The notes beneath the pieces were generated by a model that saw nothing but the letters and a program-made list of their open reading frames with translations, did not search any database and was not told the DNA's origin. Below, piece after piece: positions 1 through 5,516 of a stretch of 5,516 nt of DNA. Source of the DNA: an uncultured Collinsella sp. (GTDB taxonomy: Bacteria > Actinomycetota > Coriobacteriia > Coriobacteriales > Coriobacteriaceae). Location of the stretch: positions 1 to 5,516 of the forward strand of contig CAKUCJ010000102.1 of assembly GCA_934643435.1 (NCBI GenBank), given 5' to 3'. The first letter of the stretch is position 1; each line of letters starts with the position of its first letter. A program made the translations under genes and the position numbers.

Positions 1-624
1 CGTCAGCGCCTGGCACTCGGTCTCGTTGGGGCAGACCAGATCGACCGCCGGCCACACCTCTGCCGGCACATCGCAAGCCGGCGCCGGGTTAAAGACCGTA
101 TAGAACCCCAGCTCGTGCGCGCAAACAAGCGCCTCGGCCGTCGCCGCAAGGTCACATTCGCCCTGGGCGATAAAGACGCTTCCGGCAGCCGGGGCTATCT
201 CGCCGGCGTCGACATCGAGCTCATCGGCCACCAGGCTTCGCAGCGCGTGGGCAACGTCCTCGCCCGCAAGCGCATGGTTGGCGCCCGGCGACAGCACGAT
301 GCGGTTGTCGCCCCCGCAGCGGATGATGGTCGCCGTACCGGTCTCCACGTCGTCGCGACGCGCCACAAAGTCGCAGTCCACGCCGGCATCCCGAAGCCCC
401 GTCACGAGCGCGTCGCCAAACGCATCACGCCCGACCGCACCGATCATGCACGTACGCGCACCCATGCGCGCAGCGGCCACAGCCTGGTTGGCGCCCTTGC
501 CACCGGCGTTGGTGATAAACCCGCTACCGCCGACGGTCTCGCCCGCGCGCGGCATACGCTCGCATGCCACCGAAAGGTCCATGTTCATGCTGCCGAACAC
601 CGCAACGATGCCGCGATCTGCCAT
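1..624 (-). CDS. rbsK: Ribokinase (PfkB family), C-terminus cut by the window edge
   Basis: Ribokinase phosphorylates D-ribose to ribose 5-phosphate with ATP in the cytoplasm, feeding the pentose phosphate pathway. The frame is open for 208 codons from an ATG at 624 to base 1. Residues 8-17 ([10 protein letters not shown]) are the N-terminal beta strand with the sugar-binding Asp16. Residues 41-50 ([10 protein letters not shown]) are the PfkB signature 1 region with Asn46. [11 protein letters not shown] lies at 60-70, LSPGAN at 111-116, a sugar-contacting Glu probably at 156, NPAPA at 179-183 and a PNETE segment at 199-203. All align with E. coli RbsK (about 309 residues). About 100 residues are missing, including the GAGD catalytic-base and ATP-binding region, so activity cannot be judged. 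The start is supported by AGGAGG 5 nt upstream. A PfkB kinase of another nucleoside or sugar is less likely given how well the ribose-site motifs match. It is the first gene of a leftward unit, divergent from the acyltransferase. Confidence 0.93.
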   Translation of the reverse strand, partial: MADRGIVAVFGSMNMDLSVACERMPRAGETVGGSGFITNAGGKGANQAVAAARMGARTCMIGAVGRDAFGDALVTGLRDAGVDCDFVARRDDVETGTATIIRCGGDNRIVLSPGANHALAGEDVAHALRSLVADELDVDAGEIAPAAGSVFIAQGECDLAATAEALVCAHELGFYTVFNPAPACDVPAEVWPAVDLVCPNETECQALT

Positions 625-629
625 GGAAA

Positions 630-635
630 CCTCCT
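630..635 (-). promoter_or_regulatory. Ribosome binding site of the ribokinase
   Basis: On the minus strand AGGAGG lies 5 nt before the ATG at 624. It is a full Shine-Dalgarno match and fixes the ribokinase start. Confidence 0.8.
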
Positions 636-687
636 CGTCCGCAGGCTCTGCACCCGCTGTCGGCCGTCAAACGTGCGCCTCGCACCC

Positions 688-716
688 CCTATAACTTTAG
701 TTCACTTTGATGTGGA
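688..716 (-). promoter_or_regulatory. Candidate promoter of the ribokinase
   Basis: Read on the minus strand, TCCACA (716-711, 4 of 6 matches to TTGACA) is followed after exactly 17 nt by TATAGG (693-688, 4 of 6 matches to TATAAT). Transcription would start near 681, leaving a leader of about 57 nt. The spacer is AT-rich compared with its surroundings and contains the near-palindrome AACTTTAGTT (693-702 on the plus strand), a possible but unproven operator. The call is by consensus only. Confidence 0.4.
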
Positions 717-765
717 CGCGCGCTTGAGCTTGCGCCAGCAGCAAGCATTCACAGGAACAGGCGGC

Positions 766-771
766 TACAAT
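766..771 (+). promoter_or_regulatory. Candidate -10 box of the acyltransferase gene
   Basis: TACAAT at 766-771 matches the sigma-70 type -10 consensus in 5 of 6 bases and lies 39 nt before the ATG at 811, giving a leader of roughly 30-35 nt. No good -35 box is seen 16-18 nt upstream and there is no extended -10 TG. The only other signal before the start codon is a weak Shine-Dalgarno-like GGATG at 799-803. Confidence 0.35.
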
Positions 772-810
772 GAATGTGTGCTGATTATTCTCGTCATTGG
801 ATGATGTTTT

Positions 811-3027
811 ATGGAACAATTCCCGCAATCGAGTTCGCGCAGCTCACGCCGCGCGAACGATAAGCAGGCGCCGCACGAACGTTCGCGCGTCAAGCGCCAA
901 ACCCCCGAGCCTCGCCATGCCGCAGGCTCCCATCGCACGCCCGCCAACAAGAGCACTCACGCCAGCAGCTCCGCAAAAGAGCAGGCGCCCGCGCGCCCCA
1001 AATCCCGCTACATCCCCGCCCTCGATGGCCTGCGCACGCTTGCCGTCGTCGCCGTGGTGCTCTATCACCTCAACCTCACGTGGGCACAGGGCGGCTTGCT
1101 CGGCGTCACGGTCTTCTTTGTGCTCTCGGGTTACCTGATCACGCGCCTACTCATCAACGAAGTGTCAAAGACCGGTCGCATCGACCTCAAGAGCTTCTGG
1201 ATCCGCCGCATCCGCCGCCTGTTCCCCGCCGTGGTGACCGTCGTGGTGGTGACGTGCGCGCTGTGCACGATCTTTAACCACGTGATGCTCACCAAGATGC
1301 GTCCCGACATCCTGCCGTCGCTGCTGTTCTTTAACAACTGGTGGCAGATTGCCCAGGACGTTTCGTACTTTAACGCCCTGGGCGACCCCTCGCCGCTCAC
1401 GCATTTTTGGTCGCTCGCCATCGAGGAGCAGTTCTATCTGGTTTGGCCGCCGCTGCTGCTCGCCATGGTATCCATGCATATGAGCAAGCCCAACACGCGC
1501 CGCGTGGTCCTGGGCCTTGCCGCCGTCTCCGCCCTCGCCATGGTAGCGCTCTACAACCCTGCTGCCGACCCCAGCCGCGTCTACTACGGCACCGACACCC
1601 GTGTGTTCTCGCTGCTGTTGGGCGCTTGGATGGCCTTTATCCCCGACCGCGACCTGGCGCCCGCTCGCCTGGTCCACCATCTGGGGCTCGACCGTCTGGC
1701 CGGCTCCGGCAAGCGCGGCAAGGGCAACGTCGGCGAACATGGTAAAGACGGTGGCAGCGCAGCCGATGCCAGCCAAGCTCCGTCGGGCGCACTCGCGCGC
1801 TTTTGGTCCTCGTCAGCCTCCATCGATCTTTTGGGCATTGTGGGTCTCGTCGGCCTCGCCGGCATGGTCGCGTTCACCAACGGCTATACCGCGTTTCAGT
1901 ATCGCGGGGGCACGCTGCTGTGCTCCATCCTCACGCTGATGGTTATCGCGGCCTGCGTGCAACCGCAAGGCCTGGTTGCACGCGCCCTGACCGCCGAACC
2001 GCTTGTGTGGATCGGCAAGCGCTCCTACAGCATCTACCTGTGGCACTATCCGCTGCTGCTCCTTATGAACCCGGTTGCCAACATTAACGACACGCCCTGG
2101 TGGCACTACATTTTGCAGGTGCTGCTAGTGGTTGCCGTGGCAGAGTGCTCCTATCGCCTTGTCGAGGAACCGTTTAGAAAGGGCGCCTTTGGGCGTACCG
2201 TTTCTGAATTCCGTGACGGCACCACCACGCCCGCGGACTGGGTGCGTGCTCATATTCCTGCCTGCGCCGTTTGCGCTGTCGTACTGGCCGTGGCACTGGG
2301 CGGCCTGGTCTTTGTGCCCGAGACCTCGGCGCTGAGCGGTGAGGGCGCCGAGGTCCTGAACAAGGAAGCCAATAATGCAAAACCACAGGACCAGAAGGCA
2401 GCCGATGACACCGACAAGGATGACGACGGCTTCCCCGATGGAGCCTACGACCTGCTGATGATCGGCGACTCCGTATCCCTGCGCGCCGTGGACGCCTTTG
2501 ACGGCGTGTTCCCGCACAGCCACATCGATGCCGAGAAGGGCCGTCAGTTCGATGTTGGCCGCGACACGTTTGAGGGCTATATCCAGCAGAACCTTGCCGG
2601 CAAGATCGTGGTCTTTGCCCTGGGTACTAACGGCCTGGTGACCGACGCCCAGATCGATGCCATCATGGCCGATGCCGGCGACCAGCGCATCGTCGTGTTT
2701 GTAAACACGCGCAGCCCGCAGCCGTGGGTCGGCGCCACCAATCAGGCCATAGCTAATGCCGCCACGCGCTATAAGAACGTACGCGTTATCGACTGGTTCG
2801 GGTATAGCGCCAACCGCAACGACCTGTTCGATGGCGACGGCACGCACCTGTCAACCACCGGCGTGTCCGAGTATCTCAACCTGATCCACGATGCCGTCAA
2901 GAAGGACCTGCCCGTGCATCCCGAGGACCACGTCAACGATCCGCAGCCGGCAGCGGTCAAGTCCGCCGCCGATGCACTCGTCAACGCCCTCGCCTACAAG
3001 CCGCACAAACTAGGCACCGACAAATAA
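811..3027 (+). CDS. OafA/OatA-type membrane O-acyltransferase with C-terminal SGNH domain
   Basis: This 738-residue protein carries an acyltransferase-3 membrane domain (about 66-455) followed by a transmembrane helix (481-502) and an extracytoplasmic SGNH hydrolase-fold domain (about 546-697). In this family the membrane domain passes acetyl groups outward and the SGNH domain places them on a glycan; OatA does so on peptidoglycan MurNAc. Visible motifs are R75-X10-H86 (family catalytic pair), FFVLSGYL 102-109, FWIRRIRRLFP 129-139 and the THFWSLAIEEQFYLVWP segment 197-213. The SGNH blocks are G552-D-S554-V, DAEKGRQ with Gly577, G605-T-N607 and D676-G-T-H679, so Ser, Asp and His are intact. 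A 65-residue Arg/Ser/Pro-rich tail precedes the first membrane segment. There is no other in-frame start in that stretch, so ATG 811 is the best start. A Gly/Lys-rich loop lies at about 291-335 between membrane helices. The target could be peptidoglycan, a teichoic acid-like polymer or a surface polysaccharide; no glycan gene cluster is visible to decide. It appears to be a single-gene unit, closed by a terminator. Confidence 0.9.
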   Translation: MEQFPQSSSRSSRRANDKQAPHERSRVKRQTPEPRHAAGSHRTPANKSTHASSSAKEQAPARPKSRYIPALDGLRTLAVVAVVLYHLNLTWAQGGLLGVTVFFVLSGYLITRLLINEVSKTGRIDLKSFWIRRIRRLFPAVVTVVVVTCALCTIFNHVMLTKMRPDILPSLLFFNNWWQIAQDVSYFNALGDPSPLTHFWSLAIEEQFYLVWPPLLLAMVSMHMSKPNTRRVVLGLAAVSALAMVALYNPAADPSRVYYGTDTRVFSLLLGAWMAFIPDRDLAPARLVHHLGLDRLAGSGKRGKGNVGEHGKDGGSAADASQAPSGALARFWSSSASIDLLGIVGLVGLAGMVAFTNGYTAFQYRGGTLLCSILTLMVIAACVQPQGLVARALTAEPLVWIGKRSYSIYLWHYPLLLLMNPVANINDTPWWHYILQVLLVVAVAECSYRLVEEPFRKGAFGRTVSEFRDGTTTPADWVRAHIPACAVCAVVLAVALGGLVFVPETSALSGEGAEVLNKEANNAKPQDQKAADDTDKDDDGFPDGAYDLLMIGDSVSLRAVDAFDGVFPHSHIDAEKGRQFDVGRDTFEGYIQQNLAGKIVVFALGTNGLVTDAQIDAIMADAGDQRIVVFVNTRSPQPWVGATNQAIANAATRYKNVRVIDWFGYSANRNDLFDGDGTHLSTTGVSEYLNLIHDAVKKDLPVHPEDHVNDPQPAAVKSAADALVNALAYKPHKLGTDK

Positions 3028-3059
3028 CCCAGCACTTGGGGACGTTCCTGCGACAAACG

Positions 3060-3103
3060 AAGCCGCCCTTGGGCTGTCAATTCCAGTCCAGGGGCGGCTT
3101 TTT
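3060..3103 (+). terminator. Rho-independent terminator of the acyltransferase gene
   Basis: The left arm 3060-3076 (AAGCCGCCCTTGGGCTG) pairs with the right arm 3084-3100 (CAGTCCAGGGGCGGCTT) over 17 bp, with two G-T wobbles and a 7-nt loop, and runs into five T at 3099-3103. It lies 33 nt after the stop codon. Confidence 0.9.
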
Positions 3104-3121
3104 ACAGCGTATCGAAGGGCC

Positions 3122-3352
3122 GTGGGCAAAAAAGGGCAAATATGAGTACTGTTACTATTTTAGTAGCAGGCAAAATGACCCGGAATGGCATCCAACCGAC
3201 CCCCACACCGCTTCAAATCGACCAGAATGGACTGTCGGAGGCTTGCTGACAATCATTTTAATGAACAGTATTTTATTATATGTTCATTATCTTCTTAGTC
3301 GTAAATGCTATCCGTTTAGCAACAGTACTCATATTTGGCATTTTTTGCCCAC
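3122..3352. repeat. AT-rich block bounded by long inverted repeats (MITE-like, unclassified)
   Basis: Bases 3122-3153 and the reverse complement of 3321-3352 agree at 30 of 32 positions; the core shared by both is CAAATATGAGTACTGTT. The similarity extends inward without gaps to 46 bp (3122-3167 against 3307-3352, 37 of 46). Each arm ends inward in a small hairpin: GTTACTA-TTT-TAGTAGC at 3151-3167 and GCTA-N6-TAGC at 3307-3320. In the right arm GGCA-TTTTT-TGCC (3337-3349) is a further small palindrome; the two mismatches in the left arm destroy it. The 139-bp interior becomes AT-rich in its right half, unlike the flanking genes. No transposase is encoded and no target-site duplication is visible, so this may be a miniature element, two copies of an intergenic repeat in opposite orientation, or a structured RNA. 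Confidence 0.6.
3259..3289. promoter_or_regulatory. Perfect 9-bp inverted repeat around a TATAAT
   Basis: TAATGAACA at 3259-3267 and TGTTCATTA at 3281-3289 are exact reverse complements separated by 13 bp. The spacer holds a perfect minus-strand TATAAT (3280-3275). This resembles an operator around a -10 box, but the best -35 at 18-nt spacing (TTACGA) matches only 3 of 6 bases, and a leftward transcript would meet no gene before the convergent acyltransferase. It could equally be a hairpin within the repeat element. Confidence 0.3.
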
Positions 3353-3380
3353 TACCATATAACAGACCCCCTGCACGGGT

Positions 3381-3414
3381 AAAAAACGGGCCGCAGCCCA
3401 TCGCTGCGGCCTGT
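3381..3414 (-). terminator. Rho-independent terminator of the magnesium-transport operon
   Basis: On the minus strand GGCCGCAGC (3411-3403) and GCTGCGGCC (3397-3389) form a perfect 9-bp GC-rich stem with a 5-nt loop. Two more pairs lie below a single mismatch, and the stem is followed by six T (3386-3381). It begins about 20 nt after the stop codon of the Nramp-family gene. The plus strand has no T-run after the stem, so it should act leftward only. Confidence 0.88.
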
Positions 3415-3433
3415 TCGGAATCCAAACGAGGTG

Positions 3434-4696
3434 TTAAGCGCTGTAGCCCATCGCCTGCAGCACAAACATGACAACCGTCAGTACCGTAATCACGCCGATG
3501 GTGGCCCACGTAAGCACGTTCCACACGCGGCCATTGCGGTTGGCGCCCATAATGTGTCGGTCGGCGGCAATAACCACCTGGAACACCAGAACCACAGGCA
3601 GCAGTACACCATTGATGACCTGCGAGGTCATCATAATCTGGAACAAGTCGACACCAGGCATAAGCACCAGCACGGCAGAGATACCGATGATAGCCGTAAT
3701 GATGCCGCGGTAGACCGGGGCCTCGTCCCAGCTGCGATCGGCGCCGCGCTCCCAGCCAAATGCCTCGCAGATAGCGCTCGACGTAACGCCCGGCAGCACG
3801 CAGGCGGCCAAAAAGCTCGCCGCAACCAAACCAGAGGCAAACAGCACCGTGGACCACTGGCCCGCGATGGGCTCCAACGCGCGAGCGGCGTCGGCAGCAT
3901 CGCTAATCTGAACACCCGCCGGGAACAGCACCGTACCGGTCGTGATGATAATGAAGCCGGCAATGACGTCGGCTGCGATCGAGCCACTCACGGTATCGAT
4001 GCGCTGCAGCACGATATCGTCCTCGCCCGCGTTCTTATCGACCACGTTGTTCTGCGCCAGGAAGATCATCCACGGCGCGATGGTGGTACCGATCGTTGCG
4101 ACCACCAGCGACACGTAGCTGGGGTCGTTTTGAATATTGGGGACGACCAGGTCGACTGCAACCTCGCCCCAGTTGGGGCCGGCCATAAACGCGGCGACGA
4201 TATAGGTCACGAACACGCAGCTCACCAGCAGCAAGATCTTCTCGATGCGCTGAAAGCTGCCCGACATGGTAAGCATCCACACCAGCAGCGCCACGAGCGG
4301 CACCGAGATGCTCGCCGGAACGCCAAACAGAGCAAGGCCGCTCGCGATACCCGCGAACTCCGAGATGGTCACGGCCGTGTTGGCGATCAACAGCGCCGCC
4401 ATAGCCAGCACGCTCTTGCGCACGCCAAAGCGTTCGCGGATGAGCGACGCCAGGCCCTTACCCGTGACGCATCCGCAGCGCGCCGCGGTCTCCTGCGTCA
4501 CGATAAGCAGCACGGTCATGACGGGAAGCATCCAGAGCATCTTGTAACCATAGCTGGCGCCGGCGCTGGAATACGTAGCGATGCCGCCGGCGTCATTACC
4601 CGAAAGCGCCGCCAGCAGACCGGGGCCCATGGCGCCAAAGATGGCGGCGATGGTCAGCTTTTGCTTGGTGCTCGCCTTTTGCTTCGTGTTTTGCAC
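3434..4696 (-). CDS. Nramp/SLC11-fold transporter of the NRMT (magnesium) type
   Basis: This is a 420-residue inner-membrane metal importer with about 11 hydrophobic helices and the Nramp order of motifs. The first-helix metal motif, DPGN in classical Nramps, is D35-A-G-G38. The helix-6 motif, usually MPH, is A207-P-W209, so the metal-binding Asn and Met and the conserved His are all replaced while the Asp is kept. Other family marks are SEFAGIASGLALFG (112-125) and a C-terminal SQVINGVLLPVVLVF (358-372) followed by DRHIMG (379-384). Such changes mark Nramp-related magnesium transporters; a member from Eggerthella lenta moves Mg2+ and Mn2+ without proton coupling. I chose the GTG at 4696: AGGTGG lies 4 nt upstream and the gap to the preceding gene is 8 nt. 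An ATG at 4759 in frame would add 21 non-hydrophobic residues and overlap that gene by 55 bp. It is co-transcribed with the MgtE-like gene before it and closed by a terminator. Specificity is inferred from motifs. Confidence 0.88.
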   Translation of the reverse strand: MQNTKQKASTKQKLTIAAIFGAMGPGLLAALSGNDAGGIATYSSAGASYGYKMLWMLPVMTVLLIVTQETAARCGCVTGKGLASLIRERFGVRKSVLAMAALLIANTAVTISEFAGIASGLALFGVPASISVPLVALLVWMLTMSGSFQRIEKILLLVSCVFVTYIVAAFMAGPNWGEVAVDLVVPNIQNDPSYVSLVVATIGTTIAPWMIFLAQNNVVDKNAGEDDIVLQRIDTVSGSIAADVIAGFIIITTGTVLFPAGVQISDAADAARALEPIAGQWSTVLFASGLVAASFLAACVLPGVTSSAICEAFGWERGADRSWDEAPVYRGIITAIIGISAVLVLMPGVDLFQIMMTSQVINGVLLPVVLVFQVVIAADRHIMGANRNGRVWNVLTWATIGVITVLTVVMFVLQAMGYSA

Positions 4697-4700
4697 GCGA

Positions 4701-4706
4701 CCACCT
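4701..4706 (-). promoter_or_regulatory. Ribosome binding site deciding the GTG start of the Nramp-family gene
   Basis: AGGTGG on the minus strand lies 4 nt before the GTG at 4696 and overlaps the TAG stop (4707-4705) of the upstream gene. The overlap suggests translational coupling and is the main reason to prefer GTG 4696 over ATG 4759. Confidence 0.7.
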
Positions 4707-5516
4707 AACCCATGACTGACATGGTGAGCAGCACCGCGGCGATGCAGTACGCCACGCACGAGATCATGACGGCGATGACGTTCATGGCGGTACCCGACGT
4801 GTTAAGGTCGTGCTCATCACGCCAGAACAGCACCATCAGGTAAATCACGGCGCTCATGTTGCCCACCAGGCAGATGATGGCGGCAATGTTAAAGCAGCCG
4901 GTAAAGAGCTGCTCCTCAAACATAGAGGCATCGGGGAACGCGGCGGTGCGTACCAGCTGCGCGCACAGGTAAGTAACAAGCGAAAGGATCAGGCCCATAC
5001 CCGTGCTCTGGAAGAAGAATCCCAGGTACGGTTTGGGCTCGTCGTCGTGACCGTCGTACTCGAGGAAGTAGTTCTTGACGAACGACACCATGCGCGAGGC
5101 AGCCAACAGCACGAGCGGCATGGCGCACATGGGGAACACCACCAGATGCGCGGAGCCCAGCGCCGTCCCCAGCACCGTCGCCATAATGCACGAGGCGATG
5201 CCCCACACGACGACCCAGTACTGACGATGCACGAACCAGCTGAGCACGTTCGTCGAGTCGTCCGACGCGCTATCGCCCGAGCCGACACCGGCGATCTGCA
5301 GGTCCTCCTGATGCTCCTCGGCGATAACGTCCATGGCGTCGTCGAAGGTCACGATACCCAGGATATGACGGTTCTCGTCGCAGACAGGGATGGCAACCAG
5401 GTCGTACTTGGTCATCTCGTCCGTCACGTCTTCCTGGTCCTCATCGGGCGACACGTAGACCAGATCGCGATAGGCGAGCTGGCCCAGCGTGGCATCGCGA
5501 TCGGCCACGATCAGCG
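4705..5516 (-). CDS. MgtE-like CBS-domain membrane protein, N-terminus beyond the window edge
   Basis: The frame is open to the right edge, so the GTG at 5508 is probably an internal codon: the residues around it (LIVADRDATLGQLAYRD) match the junction of the two CBS domains in MgtE. Counting that GTG as residue 1, a CBS domain spans about 12-65, with YDLVAIPVCDENRHILGIVT at 35-54. The acidic run D56, D57, D60, E64, E65, E68, D69 corresponds to the Mg2+-sensing face of MgtE. Five hydrophobic segments follow (about 96-118, 121-143, 161-188, 201-229, 239-264), as in the MgtE channel domain. MgtE is a Mg2+ channel whose cytosolic domains close it when Mg2+ is plentiful. Here the membrane part is divergent: I see no GGNAGTQA-like motif, and where MgtE has its pore Asp in the last helix (after SGP) this protein has SGTAMNVIAV. 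It may be an unusual transporter or a regulatory partner of the Nramp-family protein encoded 8 nt downstream. Full length should be near 450 residues. Confidence 0.8.
   Translation of the reverse strand, partial: LIVADRDATLGQLAYRDLVYVSPDEDQEDVTDEMTKYDLVAIPVCDENRHILGIVTFDDAMDVIAEEHQEDLQIAGVGSGDSASDDSTNVLSWFVHRQYWVVVWGIASCIMATVLGTALGSAHLVVFPMCAMPLVLLAASRMVSFVKNYFLEYDGHDDEPKPYLGFFFQSTGMGLILSLVTYLCAQLVRTAAFPDASMFEEQLFTGCFNIAAIICLVGNMSAVIYLMVLFWRDEHDLNTSGTAMNVIAVMISCVAYCIAAVLLTMSVMG

Larger units (their letters stand above)
3028..3433. other. Convergent intergenic region without a convincing gene
   Basis: These 406 bp separate two genes that point at each other. They contain the two terminators, an AT-rich block framed by inverted repeats and a short imperfect palindrome near 3035-3050. 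Short open frames exist here (for example plus 3036-3362), but they lack ribosome binding sites, run through a terminator stem and show no protein family features, so none is annotated. Confidence 0.7.

Noticed and set aside
665..676. LacI-type operator half-site (GTCAAACGTGCG) near the ribokinase start
   Set aside because: Only one half resembles the AAACGTTT core; without the second half it is not supportable.
115..804. Plus-strand 229-codon open frame
   Set aside because: It lies opposite the ribokinase, which has clear family motifs, and its translation is rich in Arg, His and Ala with no domain, as expected of an antisense shadow in GC-rich DNA.
2125..2847. Minus-strand 240-codon frame inside the acyltransferase
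   Set aside because: It is antisense to the linker and SGNH domain, whose catalytic motifs show the plus strand is coding.
3122..3352. CRISPR array or tandem repeat
   Set aside because: There are only two copies and they are inverted, not direct, with no regular spacing.
3036..3362. Plus-strand 108-codon frame in the intergenic region
   Set aside because: It starts without a ribosome binding site, runs through the strong terminator at 3060-3103 and through both inverted-repeat arms, and matches no family I know.
3280..3471. Plus-strand 63-codon frame with a hydrophobic start (MFIIFLVVNAIRLATVLIFG)
   Set aside because: The hydrophobic stretch comes from AT-rich DNA. There is no ribosome binding site, and the frame crosses a terminator stem and enters the opposing gene.
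3431..4708. Plus-strand 425-codon open frame
   Set aside because: It mirrors the whole Nramp-family gene; the translation is dominated by His, Gln, Arg and Asp with no membrane segments or motifs, an antisense artefact.

Overview
The window is GC-rich with G/C-biased third codon positions, apart from one AT-rich intergenic island. This fits a high-GC Gram-positive gut bacterium of the class Coriobacteriia, most plausibly Collinsella or a relative. That placement is an inference from base composition, gene families (an NRMT-type Nramp protein, a two-domain O-acyltransferase) and intergenic repeat style; no rRNA or marker gene is present.

Layout from left to right. (1) Positions 1-624, minus strand: the N-terminal two thirds of a ribokinase, running off the left edge. 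(2) Positions 625-810: a 186-bp divergent intergenic region with a strong ribosome binding site and a plausible promoter for the ribokinase, and a -10-like TACAAT for the gene on the other side. (3) Positions 811-3027, plus strand: a complete 738-residue OafA/OatA-type membrane acyltransferase with a C-terminal extracytoplasmic SGNH esterase/transferase domain, probably modifying a cell-wall or envelope glycan. (4) Positions 3028-3433: a 406-bp gap between convergent genes with no convincing gene. It holds a very good terminator for the acyltransferase (17-bp stem), an AT-rich 231-bp block bounded by 46-bp inverted repeats (the outer 32 bp match at 30 positions), an inner perfect 9-bp inverted repeat spanning a TATAAT, and a terminator for the gene on the minus strand. 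(5) Positions 3434-4696, minus strand: a complete Nramp/SLC11-fold transporter whose two metal-site motifs are altered as in Nramp-related magnesium transporters. (6) Positions 4705-5516, minus strand: the CBS-plus-membrane part of an MgtE-like protein whose N-terminus lies beyond the right edge.

The last two genes are transcribed leftward, are 8 nt apart, and the ribosome binding site of the second overlaps the stop codon of the first. They look like a translationally coupled magnesium-transport pair. The MgtE-like partner keeps the acidic Mg-sensing part of its CBS domain but shows no recognisable pore aspartate, so it may be a sensor or regulator of the transporter next to it, not a channel itself. 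The acyltransferase and ribokinase are unrelated single units as far as this window shows.

The least explained items are the inverted-repeat element at 3122-3352 and the divergent MgtE-like/NRMT pair.
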